In this document: piece after piece, positions 1 through 7,073 of the stretch | How positions within the stretch are numbered: position 1 is the first letter of the stretch | Layout: each line of letters starts with the position of its first letter | Assembly: GCA_026770615.1 (NCBI GenBank) | Contig: MU631796.1 | Location: 13,022 to 25,272 of the forward strand | Origin: Pavlovales sp. CCMP2436 | Taxonomy: Eukaryota; Haptophyta; Pavlovophyceae; Pavlovales | Reading direction: 5' to 3' | Length of the DNA stretch: 12,251 nt | Notes under the pieces: model-generated | Databases searched by the model: none | What the model saw: only the letters and a program-made list of their open reading frames with translations | What the model was told of the DNA's origin: nothing | Made by a program: the position numbers and the translations under genes

Positions 1-139
1 TGTAACCTCATTTTCTCTCTTTAACAATCATCAGAACTACAGATCTTTGTAACCTCATTTTCTCTCTTTAACTATCATCAGAACTACAGATCTTTTTTAG
101 ATTTATTCTTTCTTTAATTGTCGTCAAAACTACAAATCT
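1..139. repeat. 47-bp tandem repeat, about three units
   Basis: Units start at 1, 48 and 95. The first two are 47 bp and nearly identical (one clear difference, AACAATC versus AACTATC). The third is diverged but keeps the CTTTAA...TC.TCA.AACTACA.ATCT pattern. No open frame crosses it convincingly. The left window edge cuts the array, so its true length is unknown. Confidence 0.85.
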
Positions 140-317
140 ATTATTATTATTACTATCCTTATTCTGATTATGCCTTACTGCTAGATTGTTCTGATTTTTA
201 TCGCTATTTTTGTCGTCATTGTTGTTGTCGTTGTGTTTTTTTAAAATATATAATGTATATTTTTCTCTTTACCATGATCGTTACGATAATAGCAATTATA
301 TTATTATGATCAGTGTT
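140..317. other. AT-rich spacer, no gene seen
   Basis: AT-rich sequence with ATT and TTGTTG microsatellite-like runs. Short open frames here are Tyr/Ile/Phe-rich and carry no recognisable motif. Confidence 0.6.
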
Positions 318-503
318 GGTGAGTACAGACCTCGCTTCTCTCCAACCATTTCTATCGTTTTTTTCTTTTTGGTTGTCGTTACTGTTATTGCTGGTGTTGT
401 TGTAGCACCTCATAACAATAAGAATTAACCATGATTGTACCAATGATAACAATGACCATGATGGGTATGGTGAGTACAGACCTCGCTACTCTCCGACCAT
501 TTC
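318..503. repeat. 151-bp-spaced duplication carrying a splice-donor-like motif
   Basis: The 35-bp segments 318-352 and 469-503 match at 33 positions and begin GGTGAGTACAGACC. Sequence before each copy (CCATGAT.GT...) is also alike, so the unit is about 151 bp. GTGAGTA is a consensus 5' splice site, but no exon with a meaningful protein was found upstream of either copy. It may be a duplicated exon-intron junction or simply repeat sequence. Confidence 0.7.
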
Positions 504-646
504 CCGCTCTTGGTCGAACTAGGCGGCTGCGAGCTGCAGTACCCAGAATCCCAGATCCCAGCTTTAAAAAGAGCCCCCATTCCAGGCTCCACACAAAAGG
601 GGGGTATCTTCAGGAACCGGAAGGTGGGGAGGGGCCAAACGCGCGC

Positions 647-736
647 GAACTTGCAAAAAGGCGGGAACTTGCAAAAAGGTGCGAAGTTGCAAAAAGGAGG
701 AAAGTTGCAAAAAGGCGCGAAGTTGCAGTACAAGGC
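647..736. repeat. 18-bp tandem repeat, about 4.5 units
   Basis: Units of the form GAA(C/G)TTGCAAAAAGGNGN start at 647, 665, 683 and 701, with a decaying fifth at 719. Because 18 is a multiple of three, each frame gives a six-residue repeat: LQKGGN or ELAKRR on plus, FCNFAP on minus. This open-frame effect is a by-product of the repeat and there is no good start codon or splice context. The surrounding 504-646 is moderately GC-rich and unassigned. Confidence 0.85.
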
Positions 737-751
737 GTTGCGAGAAGCCCT

Positions 752-1265
752 ACTCGAAATCGAAGAGGTATTATTCATAATTATAAATCGATAAAATATA
801 TGAATGGTTAATTATTATAATATTACGAGTATTTATCATTATTATTAATGTGCTCGAGATCGAAGAAGTATTACTCATAATTATTAATTGATAAAGCATA
901 TGAATGGTTAATTATAATAATAGTACGAGAATTTATAATTACTATTGTGCTCGAGATCGAAGAGGTATTACTCAGAATTATTAATTAGTGAAATATATGA
1001 ATGGTTCATTATAGTTATAATAATTTTATGAGAAATTATAATTATTATTATTGTGCTCGAGATTGAGGAGGTATTACTCATAAATAATAATTAATAAAAT
1101 ACATTAATATTTAATTAGAATAATTTTATGAGAATTTGTAATTATTATTATTGTGCGCAAGATCGAGGAGGTATTACTCATAATTATTAATTATTCATAC
1201 ATAGTCATTATAATAACATTATGCGTACTCATAATTATTATTATGCTCAAGATAGAGGAGGTGCT
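752..1265. repeat. About 100-bp tandem repeat, five to six diverged units
   Basis: The landmark GCTCGAGATCGAGGAGGTAT and its variants recur at about 752, 852, 949, 1055, 1155 and 1245, giving periods of 100, 97, 106, 100 and 90 bp. Between landmarks the units are AT-rich (TCATAATTATTAATT...). Divergence and indels suggest an old minisatellite. No coding frame is conserved between units. Confidence 0.85.
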
Positions 1266-1273
1266 ATTAATAA

Positions 1274-1306
1274 ACACACACAAACACACACACACACACG
1301 CACACA
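1274..1306. repeat. (CA)n microsatellite
   Basis: Interrupted CA dinucleotide run. The following 1307-1514 is AT-rich, and I see no gene in it. Confidence 0.9.
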
Positions 1307-1514
1307 TTCATAATATTAAGAATGCTCATAATACGAATCATAATAACACCAATGCTACTGATACTCCTCCTGCTACTACTTATTTATTTTTAGTTCTGTT
1401 TACGTCACTTGTACTGCTACTAATACGAAAATCTAAAAATAAAAATAATAAAATAAACGTGTGCTCATTCAACGAGGTGCTTTTTAAAAGAATAGTCGCT
1501 TTTTAAAAGTATAG

Positions 1515-1734
1515 TCCGTTTGCAGTTGCAATGACAGTTATCCACCCCTCGCCTGTGGCTACCAGTCGAGCACACACAGTGTAGCCATCTTCATCAAGGC
1601 CGATTGCTGCTCAGGGGGGCTGAGCGCCCCCTCCCACGCTGCAGATATCATGGAAGCCACCTCCCTCAACGCCTAGGGCGTTTGCGGGTGTGCTGAAGGG
1701 TCATACTAATTAACTAACACCCCCCCCCACACAG
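1515..1734. other. Unassigned exon-like segment and a strong intron 3' end
   Basis: On the plus strand, codons 1515-1673 are open (stop TAG 1674-1676) and read SVCSCNDSYPPLACGYQ onward, Cys-rich, but no start is visible. On the minus strand the same bases give ALREVASMISAAWEGALS, equally plausible. At 1703-1734 a branch-like TTAACTAAC, nine Cs and CACACAG form a textbook plus-strand 3' splice site, followed by an open stretch (1735-1815) reading AWRLAHPPTEPTSWEPVEPM. A minus-strand alternative starts at an ATG near 1794 and reads MGSTGSQLVGSVGG. I cannot choose between the strands. Confidence 0.3.
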
Positions 1735-1865
1735 GCTTGGCGACTTGCGCACCCCCCGACGGAGCCAACAAGCTGGGAACCCGTTGAACCCATGGCGGAC
1801 GGTTGGGGTAGGCTTTAAAAAATATACTGCTGTTTTTAAAACAGCGAGTTTGCTTAATAACAATT

Positions 1866-2859
1866 ATGCTATTATTACCTGCGGTCTGCAATATCTGTTC
1901 CGGACCACGGCTGGGCTGCGCCCGTGAGTATGGATCCGTGTTCGATGATCAGAAGACAGTATCCAACCACGAGGAATGTGCCATTTTTGTGATTGTTATC
2001 ATTGTGATCATCCACATTGTTGATGTTGTTGTTAATCTAATAATAATCATTGATCTTATTCTTATCCTTATCCTTATCCTTATACGTTTCCTTCTTCTTC
2101 TTCTCATCATCATCATCATTATTATCATTTTTACTTTATTGCGATTGCAGACGCTGGGGTGTAGCCAGCTGATATGATTGTTATTTTTGTGATGATTGAT
2201 ATTGTTGTTTATCTAATTCTTATCATTATCATTAGTATTATTAACATCATCATCATTATTATCATTCTTATTTTTATCGTTCTTATTGTGATTACTTTTG
2301 CAGACGTTAGATCGCAGCCTGCTGTTGTGATTGTGATTGTCGTGATCATTCATATTGTTGATATTGTGGTTCATCTAATAATAATTATAATTAATAGTAT
2401 TATTCTTATTGTGATTACTATTTGCAGACGCTGGGTCGCAGCCTGCTGGCGGGGGCGAGGTGTCTGCAGCTATGACGGGCGAGGGGGGTGGGGCGGGGGG
2501 TGCTGCAGACGAGAGGGGGGCGGCGGAGGGGGGGCGGCAGCCAGCAGGCGCGTGGCGGGGGGGCGCAGAGGCTGCGGCGAGCGACAGGTACTTCGTTCTA
2601 TTCGAAAATAATATCAGACACACATCACACACACACCCCGGCCCTAATTATACAGCAAAAAATATATCTCCCTCTCATCCCCCCCCCCCTCCCCCCCACC
2701 ACCATCAACAGAGCGATTGGCGGGGAGTCAACGAGCGGAACAGAAGTTTCAGAAAATGTGCTTCCAGAAAAAGGCAGTGCAGTTTTGAAAGGGGGTCCTG
2801 GCGAGACGTACGATCAGATCGAGACAGTCGCAGGCAGCGCTGTCGTCGCTGCCGGCTGA
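1866..2859 (+). CDS. Probable three-exon gene, small Gly/Ala-rich protein of unknown function
   Basis: I do not recognise the product. The model joins exons 1866-1923, 2428-2587 and 2712-2859, for about 121 aa. The ATG at 1866 has A at -3. The exon 1 donor is a perfect GTGAGT (phase 1). The exon 2 acceptor is TTTGCAG at 2421-2427, with matching phase. The exon 2 donor is AG|GTACTT (phase 2). The last acceptor follows a long pyrimidine tract ending ATCAACAG, and phase again matches, so an open frame runs to TGA 2857-2859. The N-terminus (MLLLPAVCNICSG) is mildly hydrophobic and could be a weak signal peptide. The middle is Gly/Ala-rich (AAMTGEGGGAGGAADERG), and the C-terminal 48 residues are more ordinary (ENVLPEKGSAVLKGG...GETYDQIETVAG). 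A TATA-like TTTAAAAAATATA lies at 1812-1824. The 5' end is the weak point, since an upstream exon joined at 1735 is possible. The second intron and last exon are the best supported parts. Confidence 0.5.
1985..2448 (+). repeat. Three diverged tandem copies of an intron-end plus exon-start unit
   Basis: Each unit is a TTGTGATTGT...ATTGTTGAT...ATCTAATAAT AT-rich body, then (T)TGCAG, then a 21-bp segment: ACGCTGGGGTGTAGCCAGCTG at 2151, ACGTTAGATCGCAGCCTGCTG at 2304 and ACGCTGGGTCGCAGCCTGCTG at 2428. Spacings are 153 and 124 bp. Only the third copy leads into a long open exon. In that frame the first has an in-frame TAG, and the second runs on into AT-rich sequence. The three 3' splice sites are therefore duplicates of one ancestral junction. 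Confidence 0.75.
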
Positions 2860-2997
2860 ATTAGTATTGGACGCGCAAAATACGATTGCATGTCAAATAT
2901 ATCTAGTTTACTGCGTACATTAATTAACAAAATTATTACATAAATTGGCACATTATTATATGTAGAGTAGTTGCAATTCGTTTTTATTGTTGCACTT

Positions 2998-3087
2998 TTA
3001 TTGAGTATTCGCGATGTGGTGCTTCAGATGGAAGCCGCCAAATAATCCGGTGGCCATGAGAATAACTATAATAATAAATATGATTAA
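2998..3087 (-). CDS. Candidate terminal exon of a small membrane protein (partial)
   Basis: Reading leftward, an open frame ends TAA at 3000-2998 and gives LIIFIIIVILMATG followed by LFGGFHLKHHIANTQ. This is a hydrophobic helix with a short basic/His tail. Two acceptors are possible. GCGCAG at 3093-3088 gives 29 codons. TTATTATAG just before 3065 gives a shorter exon and would make the Ile run part of the intron. An AATAAA overlaps the stop (3002-2997) and another lies at 2988-2983, as expected of a gene 3' end. It converges on the plus-strand gene ending at 2859. Upstream exons may lie in the GC-rich block 3164-3912 but could not be linked. The family is not recognised; the end resembles small inner-membrane assembly proteins only in general character. 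Confidence 0.35.
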   Translation of the reverse strand, partial: LIIFIIIVILMATGLFGGFHLKHHIANTQ

Positions 3088-3163
3088 CTGCGCAAGTTAT
3101 AGGCGCCCTCCCCCGTCATTTCTGCATTTATTCACTAAAAATACCTCCCCCCCAAGCTGCTAG

Positions 3164-3195
3164 TTAAGAACAGTCGCTCCCAGCTCTGTTCTTAA
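3164..3195. repeat. Perfect 10-bp inverted repeat (hairpin)
   Basis: TTAAGAACAG (3164-3173) and CTGTTCTTAA (3186-3195) are exact reverse complements around a 12-base loop. The structure sits at the border between AT-rich sequence and the GC-rich block to its right, and overlaps the stop of the minus-strand open frame there. Confidence 0.8.
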
Positions 3196-3538
3196 TATCC
3201 CCTTGGCGCACGAGCATGCCGGACGCGCTCAGAACCCAGCGCCACATCGGCTTCGGCGCGTTCATGCAGAGGCAGCGGACGTCGGCCGCTTGGCTCCGCG
3301 CGAGGTGGCGGTGGTGGCGGCGGCAGCAGCGGAGGGCTCGGCAGCTGAGACCGCGGCGGCGGGCTTGGCCCAAGCGAAGGTGGCAGCAGGGACGCGGGCG
3401 CAGCTTGGCTGCGCACAAGACGACGGCAGTGGCAGTTGCAGCGGATGGGGGCCAGTCAGCTGAGGAGGCGGTGGTCGGTCGCTTGGCGGTGGTCGGTCGC
3501 CCGGCTCCTGAGTGCGGTTTCGAAGCAGGAGGAGCCAT
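3164..3538 (-). CDS. Uncertain open frame in a GC-rich block, hypothetical protein
   Basis: A 124-codon frame starts at an ATG in good context (ACGACGATGG) and begins MAPPASKPHSGAGRPTTAKR. It ends with an ordinary-looking stretch containing MNAPKPMWRWVLSASGMLV. Competing frames are open over the same bases: minus 3262-3720 is Ala/Pro-rich, plus 3203-3463 is Ala/Glu-rich, and plus 3216-3548 is Arg/Trp-rich. High GC alone keeps frames open here, so this is only the best of several candidates. No family is recognised. It could instead contain exons of the gene ending at 2998. Confidence 0.22.
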   Translation of the reverse strand: MAPPASKPHSGAGRPTTAKRPTTASSADWPPSAATATAVVLCAAKLRPRPCCHLRLGQARRRGLSCRALRCCRRHHRHLARSQAADVRCLCMNAPKPMWRWVLSASGMLVRQGDIKNRAGSDCS

Positions 3539-3583
3539 CGTCGTTTGAATCTAATTGTAGCCGCATTCGTTATCGCCTGTGAA

Positions 3584-3917
3584 ACGGCAGCGTCTTCGTT
3601 CCGATCGCAGCCATTTTGACGAGCGACCAGGCCACTGCAGCATACATGCTGGTGCCCACCTCGACCTGCACTTCCTGCCCGCTCGAATCCAGTGTGAGCC
3701 AGCCGGGAATTCAAGATCAATTAAAGCATGTTACAACCCTCGTTGGGCGGAAGCTCGGCCGGCAAGCCAAGGGTCAAGTGTCCATTCCAGCGTACCGTCC
3801 AACGGCTTGGAGCAGATATGTCCCGTAGTGATCCGAGGGCAAATGCTGCCCCCCGTCTGCGCCTGCGGCATATTCCTCGTCGCCCTGACCGCAGCCTTCG
3901 TATTCTTCATTTTCTAA
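3584..3917. other. Coding-like block, strand and frame unresolved
   Basis: Three frames look protein-like. Plus 3584-3828 contains ILTSDQATAAYMLVPTSTC and QDQLKHVTTLVGRKLGRQ, but has no good start. Another plus frame ends at 3917 with a hydrophobic tail CGIFLVALTAAFVFFIF that would suit a tail anchor. A minus ATG near 3912 begins MKNTKAAVRATRNMPQAQ. I could not join any of them to neighbours with consistent phase. Confidence 0.25.
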
Positions 3918-3959
3918 ACCTGAGTCTCAGGCATGATGCCACGCCAAGGCTTATAAGTT

Positions 3960-4202
3960 ACAATTATATATATTACTGATAGTATATGTATACTATAAAT
4001 ATATATTAATGTGTAATTTATGTATATTTCCATGCTTATATATATATGTATGTGTGTAATTATGTATGTCTATGTTTATATATAAACACATATATATAGT
4101 TATATTATTAGCGGATATATATATATATATATATATCCACACTGGCCATATATATATAGAACAGTCAGACGCCAGCTTGAATCCCTATCAGTCAATATAT
4201 AC

Positions 4203-4264
<62 letters not shown>

Positions 4265-4431
4265 CATCGGCATATCGTCACATTCACCTAGTCCTCGCAG
4301 ACCTGTTTTGAATAATAAATACGAGTCCCGTACTAACCAGATGTCGGAAGCCTCCACACTGGCCGTATGTATATTTAGGTAAGTTACATTTACTTGCGTC
4401 TGTACAAAGTTACTCTACGTGCTGAGCGTTA
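3960..4431. repeat. (TA)n / TATG simple-sequence region
   Basis: Long alternating TA tracts (for example 4113-4136 and 4196-4260) with interspersed ATGTATG runs. Tyr-Ile open frames here are artefacts of the repeat. The 12-mer TCCACACTGGCC occurs at 4136-4147 and 4353-4364. No gene is seen in 4261-4431. Confidence 0.85.
4168..4195 (+). repeat. Dispersed 28-bp element, copy 1
   Basis: Starts GACGCCAGCTTGAATCCC and ends TATCAGTCAA. It is identical over 28 bp to the reverse complement of 11721-11748. It sits inside TA repeats and shares the core GCCAGCTTGAATCCCT with the 41-bp array at 5905-6319. CAGTCA precedes it and recurs within its end. Confidence 0.85.
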
Positions 4432-4854
4432 TTGCTAACTATAGCTAGGCTTACGGCCTGGGGTCGGCCGACACTAAGAGCTCTGTGTCAAGAATGCGCG
4501 GCCCACAATCTCGGCTCTCGTGGCGGGCTGCCTGTATTTTTAGAGATTTACACACGCACCGGCGGAGCCCCGATAACCCATCTCCACCTCGGAGGCCGGT
4601 GCCATCCCTGCCGCGCCGTGGCAGTCGCTTTGGCCCTCAGCGCAGTCCGGCGCGCCCCCGAGTTGCCGCCACGCTCCTTGCCCTCTCCGTCTTTTCAAAT
4701 AGGCGCGCGCTTTAAAAAGAGGCGCGCGGCGGTAGCGGCGGCGGCACACGCAGAGCACGGCCGCAGCTGCGAGCAGAAAGAGCGCGCTCGCCCACGGTGC
4801 GAGCGCGCCGTTAAGCCACGCGCCAGGGGGTGTGCCCGCTATTTAAAAGAGTAA
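4432..4854. other. GC-rich island, unassigned
   Basis: A plus frame of 140 codons is open across the island (for example LPVFLEIYTRTGGAPITHLH) but contains no ATG. A minus frame 4540-4758 is also open. The right half (4725-4815) is rich in GCGCGC, GCGGCGG and GAGCGCGC. It could be an exon lacking its partners, or a promoter/CpG-type region. Nothing identifies a protein family. Confidence 0.25.
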
Positions 4855-5554
4855 TAAATGCAATAATTCGAGCGTGTAAATGCAGCATTATTTTGGCTAT
4901 GCAAAGCGCCTGACCTCGCTGCTCGGAAATGAGTTTTTGAAGTCATCTTCGATCGGACAGAACACACACAATAAAGATAGAAAAGCATGCGATGAAACAC
5001 TGTGGGAATACAAAGAACGTACGTATGTATCTTTATAAGATACGTACGTAAACAAGAGAAGACAAAGAACGTACGTATGTATCTTTATAAGATACGTACG
5101 TAAACAAGAGAAGACGAGAACGTATGGCATGTAAAGTTGTGATGCCCGTTCTACTGCCTGGGGCGCAGTCTCTGCGTCCAAGTGGCCCTGGGTGTCAGCG
5201 TCTGAGCGTCACTCTGTTGAGAGAGAATGCACTCAAGAATGTGAGAACGCATCATCTCTCGCATGCAGGTGGGGACGGATGTCACTAGGATAACAATCAT
5301 TATTATAAGAGCGGCTCAGCAGTTTGCAACAGGTCTGGATCTGAGAATGTTGCGTACCAACACGCAGTAGAGAAGGCGTTGGGCGGGGGGCGTAGCCGAG
5401 ACTACAGACCCCCCCCCCTTTCGCCATTCCCACACACGCATACGCACCCGCACCCACCCACACGCTCACCCACACACACATTAGAATACGGTATCCTACT
5501 ACGAACACTACCAATAACCTGCCTCGGAGGATGTGTTACAAAAAATATATAAAA
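4855..5554. other. Low-information spacer
   Basis: Apart from the 52-bp duplication at 5011-5114, this holds a C-run at about 5410-5419 and CA/CACCC-rich sequence at 5430-5482. Open frames on the minus strand (4897-5181, 5233-5514) coincide with the repeats. No gene is supported. Confidence 0.55.
5011..5114. repeat. 52-bp tandem duplication containing a palindrome
   Basis: Units 5011-5062 and 5063-5114 are identical (CAAAGAACGTACGTATG... to ...AAACAAGAGAAGA), and a third start (GAGAACGTATG) follows. Inside each unit GTATCTT-TAT-AAGATAC forms a 7-bp stem. It is flanked by ACGTACG and CGTACGT, which extend the pairing imperfectly. Confidence 0.9.
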
Positions 5555-5766
5555 TCATGGACGCGCAACCGCTAACAGCAATTAAAAAAAAGGAGGGAGA
5601 CAGAAATGCAACATAGTACAATATAATATAATATAATATAATGGAAATACATAATATATATTCACTGACTAGAGAACATTACCTGCAAGCAGTTCGGGAC
5701 GTATGGACGCACCGGCGGCCGCTGCCGACGCGAGGGCGCAGAAGCCGCGCGCCGAGCCACCCGCAC
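5555..5766 (-). CDS. Candidate internal exon plus terminal exon of a minus-strand gene (partial)
   Basis: Reading leftward, CTTTTTTGCGTGTTCTTGCATC...GAACAG| (3' site) precedes an 84-bp GC-rich exon (5766-5683) that ends CTTGCAG|GTAATG, an excellent donor. In the phase-1 frame it reads AGGSARGFCALASAAAAGAS then IRPELLA. A further acceptor, TTTTTTTTTAATTGCTGTTAG|, opens an exon at 5571 that in matching phase reads AVARP and stops at TGA 5557-5555. Both phases also match a possible donor at 6498 in the gene to the right, so these may be its last exons, spliced across the 41-bp array. They could equally belong to another gene. No domain is recognised. Confidence 0.35.
5620..5643. repeat. AATAT pentanucleotide microsatellite
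   Basis: About five tandem copies of AATAT ending at AATGG. Confidence 0.9.
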
Positions 5767-5904
5767 CTGTTCGACGAAGATGCAAGAACACGCAAAAAAG
5801 GGAATAAACGTACGGGAATGAACACGGGCATGAGTAGCGATGGCAAGAAGGGAGGGGGGGGAGGGGGGAGGCTGAAGGGCACGTGTCACAGCTTGTTGTA
5901 TAAC

Positions 5905-6319
5905 GAACGCTAGAAGCCAGTTTGAATCCCTCAAGGCAGTATGACTAACGCTAAAAGCCAGCTTGAATCCCTCATAGCAGTATAACTAACGCTAGAAGCC
6001 AATTTGAATCCCTCATAGCAGTATAACTAACGCTAGAAGCCAACTTGAATCCCTCATAGCAGTATGACTAACGCTAGAAGCCAGTTTGAATCCCTCATAG
6101 CAGTATAACTAACGCTAGAAGCCAGCTTGAATCCCTCATAGCAGTATGACTAACGCTAGAAGCCAGTTTGAATCCCTCATAGCAGCATAACTAAAGCTAG
6201 AAGCCAGCTTGAATCCCTCATAGCAGTATACCTACAGCTAGAAGCCATTTCAATCCCTCATAGCAGTATAACTAACGCTAGAAGCCAATTTCAATCCCTC
6301 ATAGCAGTATAATTAACGC
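5905..6319 (+). repeat. 41-bp tandem array, ten units plus a stub
   Basis: Units start at 5905, 5946, 5987, 6028, 6069, 6110, 6151, 6192, 6233 and 6273, and all are 41 bp except the ninth (40). The consensus runs TAACGCTAGAAGCCA(G/A)(T/C) then TTGAATCCCTCATAGC, then AGTATRAC. There are no unique spacers. Units 1-8 strictly alternate T and C in the CCAR(T/C)TTG position, so the array probably grew by two-unit (82-bp) steps. Units 9 and 10 share TTTCAATCC. The core matches the 28-bp dispersed elements at 4168 and 11721. Since 41 is not a multiple of three, it does not encode a repeat protein. Confidence 0.95.
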
Positions 6320-6450
6320 CCCCATTGCGTCCGGTCTTTTTTATCGGACAGCGCGAGCAAGGATCGTGGCGGAGAGACGACGCGGGGAGTAAGATAGCGC
6401 ATGAGACGACTGATGCGCTGACCCTCCCATGTCATGCCCGTACGCCTTTG

Positions 6451-7073
6451 GGCTGCAAGTCGGGGGACGTTAAAAGAACTATTATTAAATGCGCGTACCG
6501 CACATCCCAACTGGGGCGCCGCCATCACCGCCCCCTCCCTCTCCGCTGCCGCAGCCCTGTATTATTATTATTATGTTATTAGCGGCTCACTACACACAGT
6601 ACACGTAGATTTATTCATATTCGTATTCGTTTTATTATAATAATAGTAGTATCATTATTCTCATTATCATTATCATTCTTATTCTTATTCTGATCCTCTT
6701 TTTTTTTTACCCCGGCGGCGGCGCACGCGGCCCGCGCCTGGACGCGGGCGGCGGGGGGCTCCGGCTCGGTGGCGTTGGGCGTCGCCTCCCCAGCCGATCG
6801 GACGCGAAGCCAGAAGCCCGCAGTCACCACAGATCCGCTCTGAAAAAAGGAGAAATAAAATATTCAAAAAAGTGTTGATGTTATTATTCTGATTCCTATT
6901 GTATTTCACAGAATAAATTTCTGTGGTGATTAGTATTGCAGGACAGGGTTCTATTCCTATTACATTTCTCACCATATTCCTTATTTCCTGTGACGATTAG
7001 TAATGCAGGGCCATGCCTCTACGCCCCCGACAGGGGCTGCAAGTGGGGAGGCGTTAAAAGAACTATTATTAAA
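6451..7073 (-). repeat. Duplicated 39-bp intron-end segment (6451-6489 and 7035-7073)
   Basis: The two copies match at 36 of 39 positions and share TTAAAAGAACTATTATTAAA. Read on the minus strand both are perfect intron 3' ends: TAATAATAGTTCTTTTAACG, then CCCC and ACTTGCAG. Weaker similarity extends on both sides (GGAG.GGG.GGGGCGGTG upstream, GGCGTA..GGCATG downstream). The copy at 7035 lies inside intron 2 of the membrane-protein gene. The copy at 6451 lies at its 3' end. Confidence 0.8.

Noticed and set aside
431..811. Open frames with ELAKRR, LQKGG or FCNFAP repeats
   Set aside because: They result from an 18-bp tandem repeat being divisible by three. No start context, splice sites or conserved flanks support a gene.
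4066..4357. Tyr/Ile-repeat open frames on both strands
   Set aside because: They are translations of (TA)n repeats.
5233..5514. Minus open frame rich in Val/Trp/Gly
   Set aside because: It translates CA/CACCC-rich low-complexity DNA and a C-run, and has no start context.
5905..6319. CRISPR array
   Set aside because: The units abut with no unique spacers, and the window is eukaryotic. It is a minisatellite-type tandem array.
5905..6319. tRNA genes or tRNA pseudogenes in the array
   Set aside because: Only a B-box-like GTTTGAATCC is present. No acceptor stem, anticodon arm or paired T-arm can be formed in a 41-bp unit.
6711..6839. RICGDCGLLASRP in another frame of exon 3, resembling the CxxCGLL zinc ribbon of RNA polymerase second-largest subunits
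   Set aside because: The second Cys pair is missing and the rest is Arg/Pro-rich. The phase-0 frame SGSVVTAGFWLRV fits the neighbouring exons and the module.
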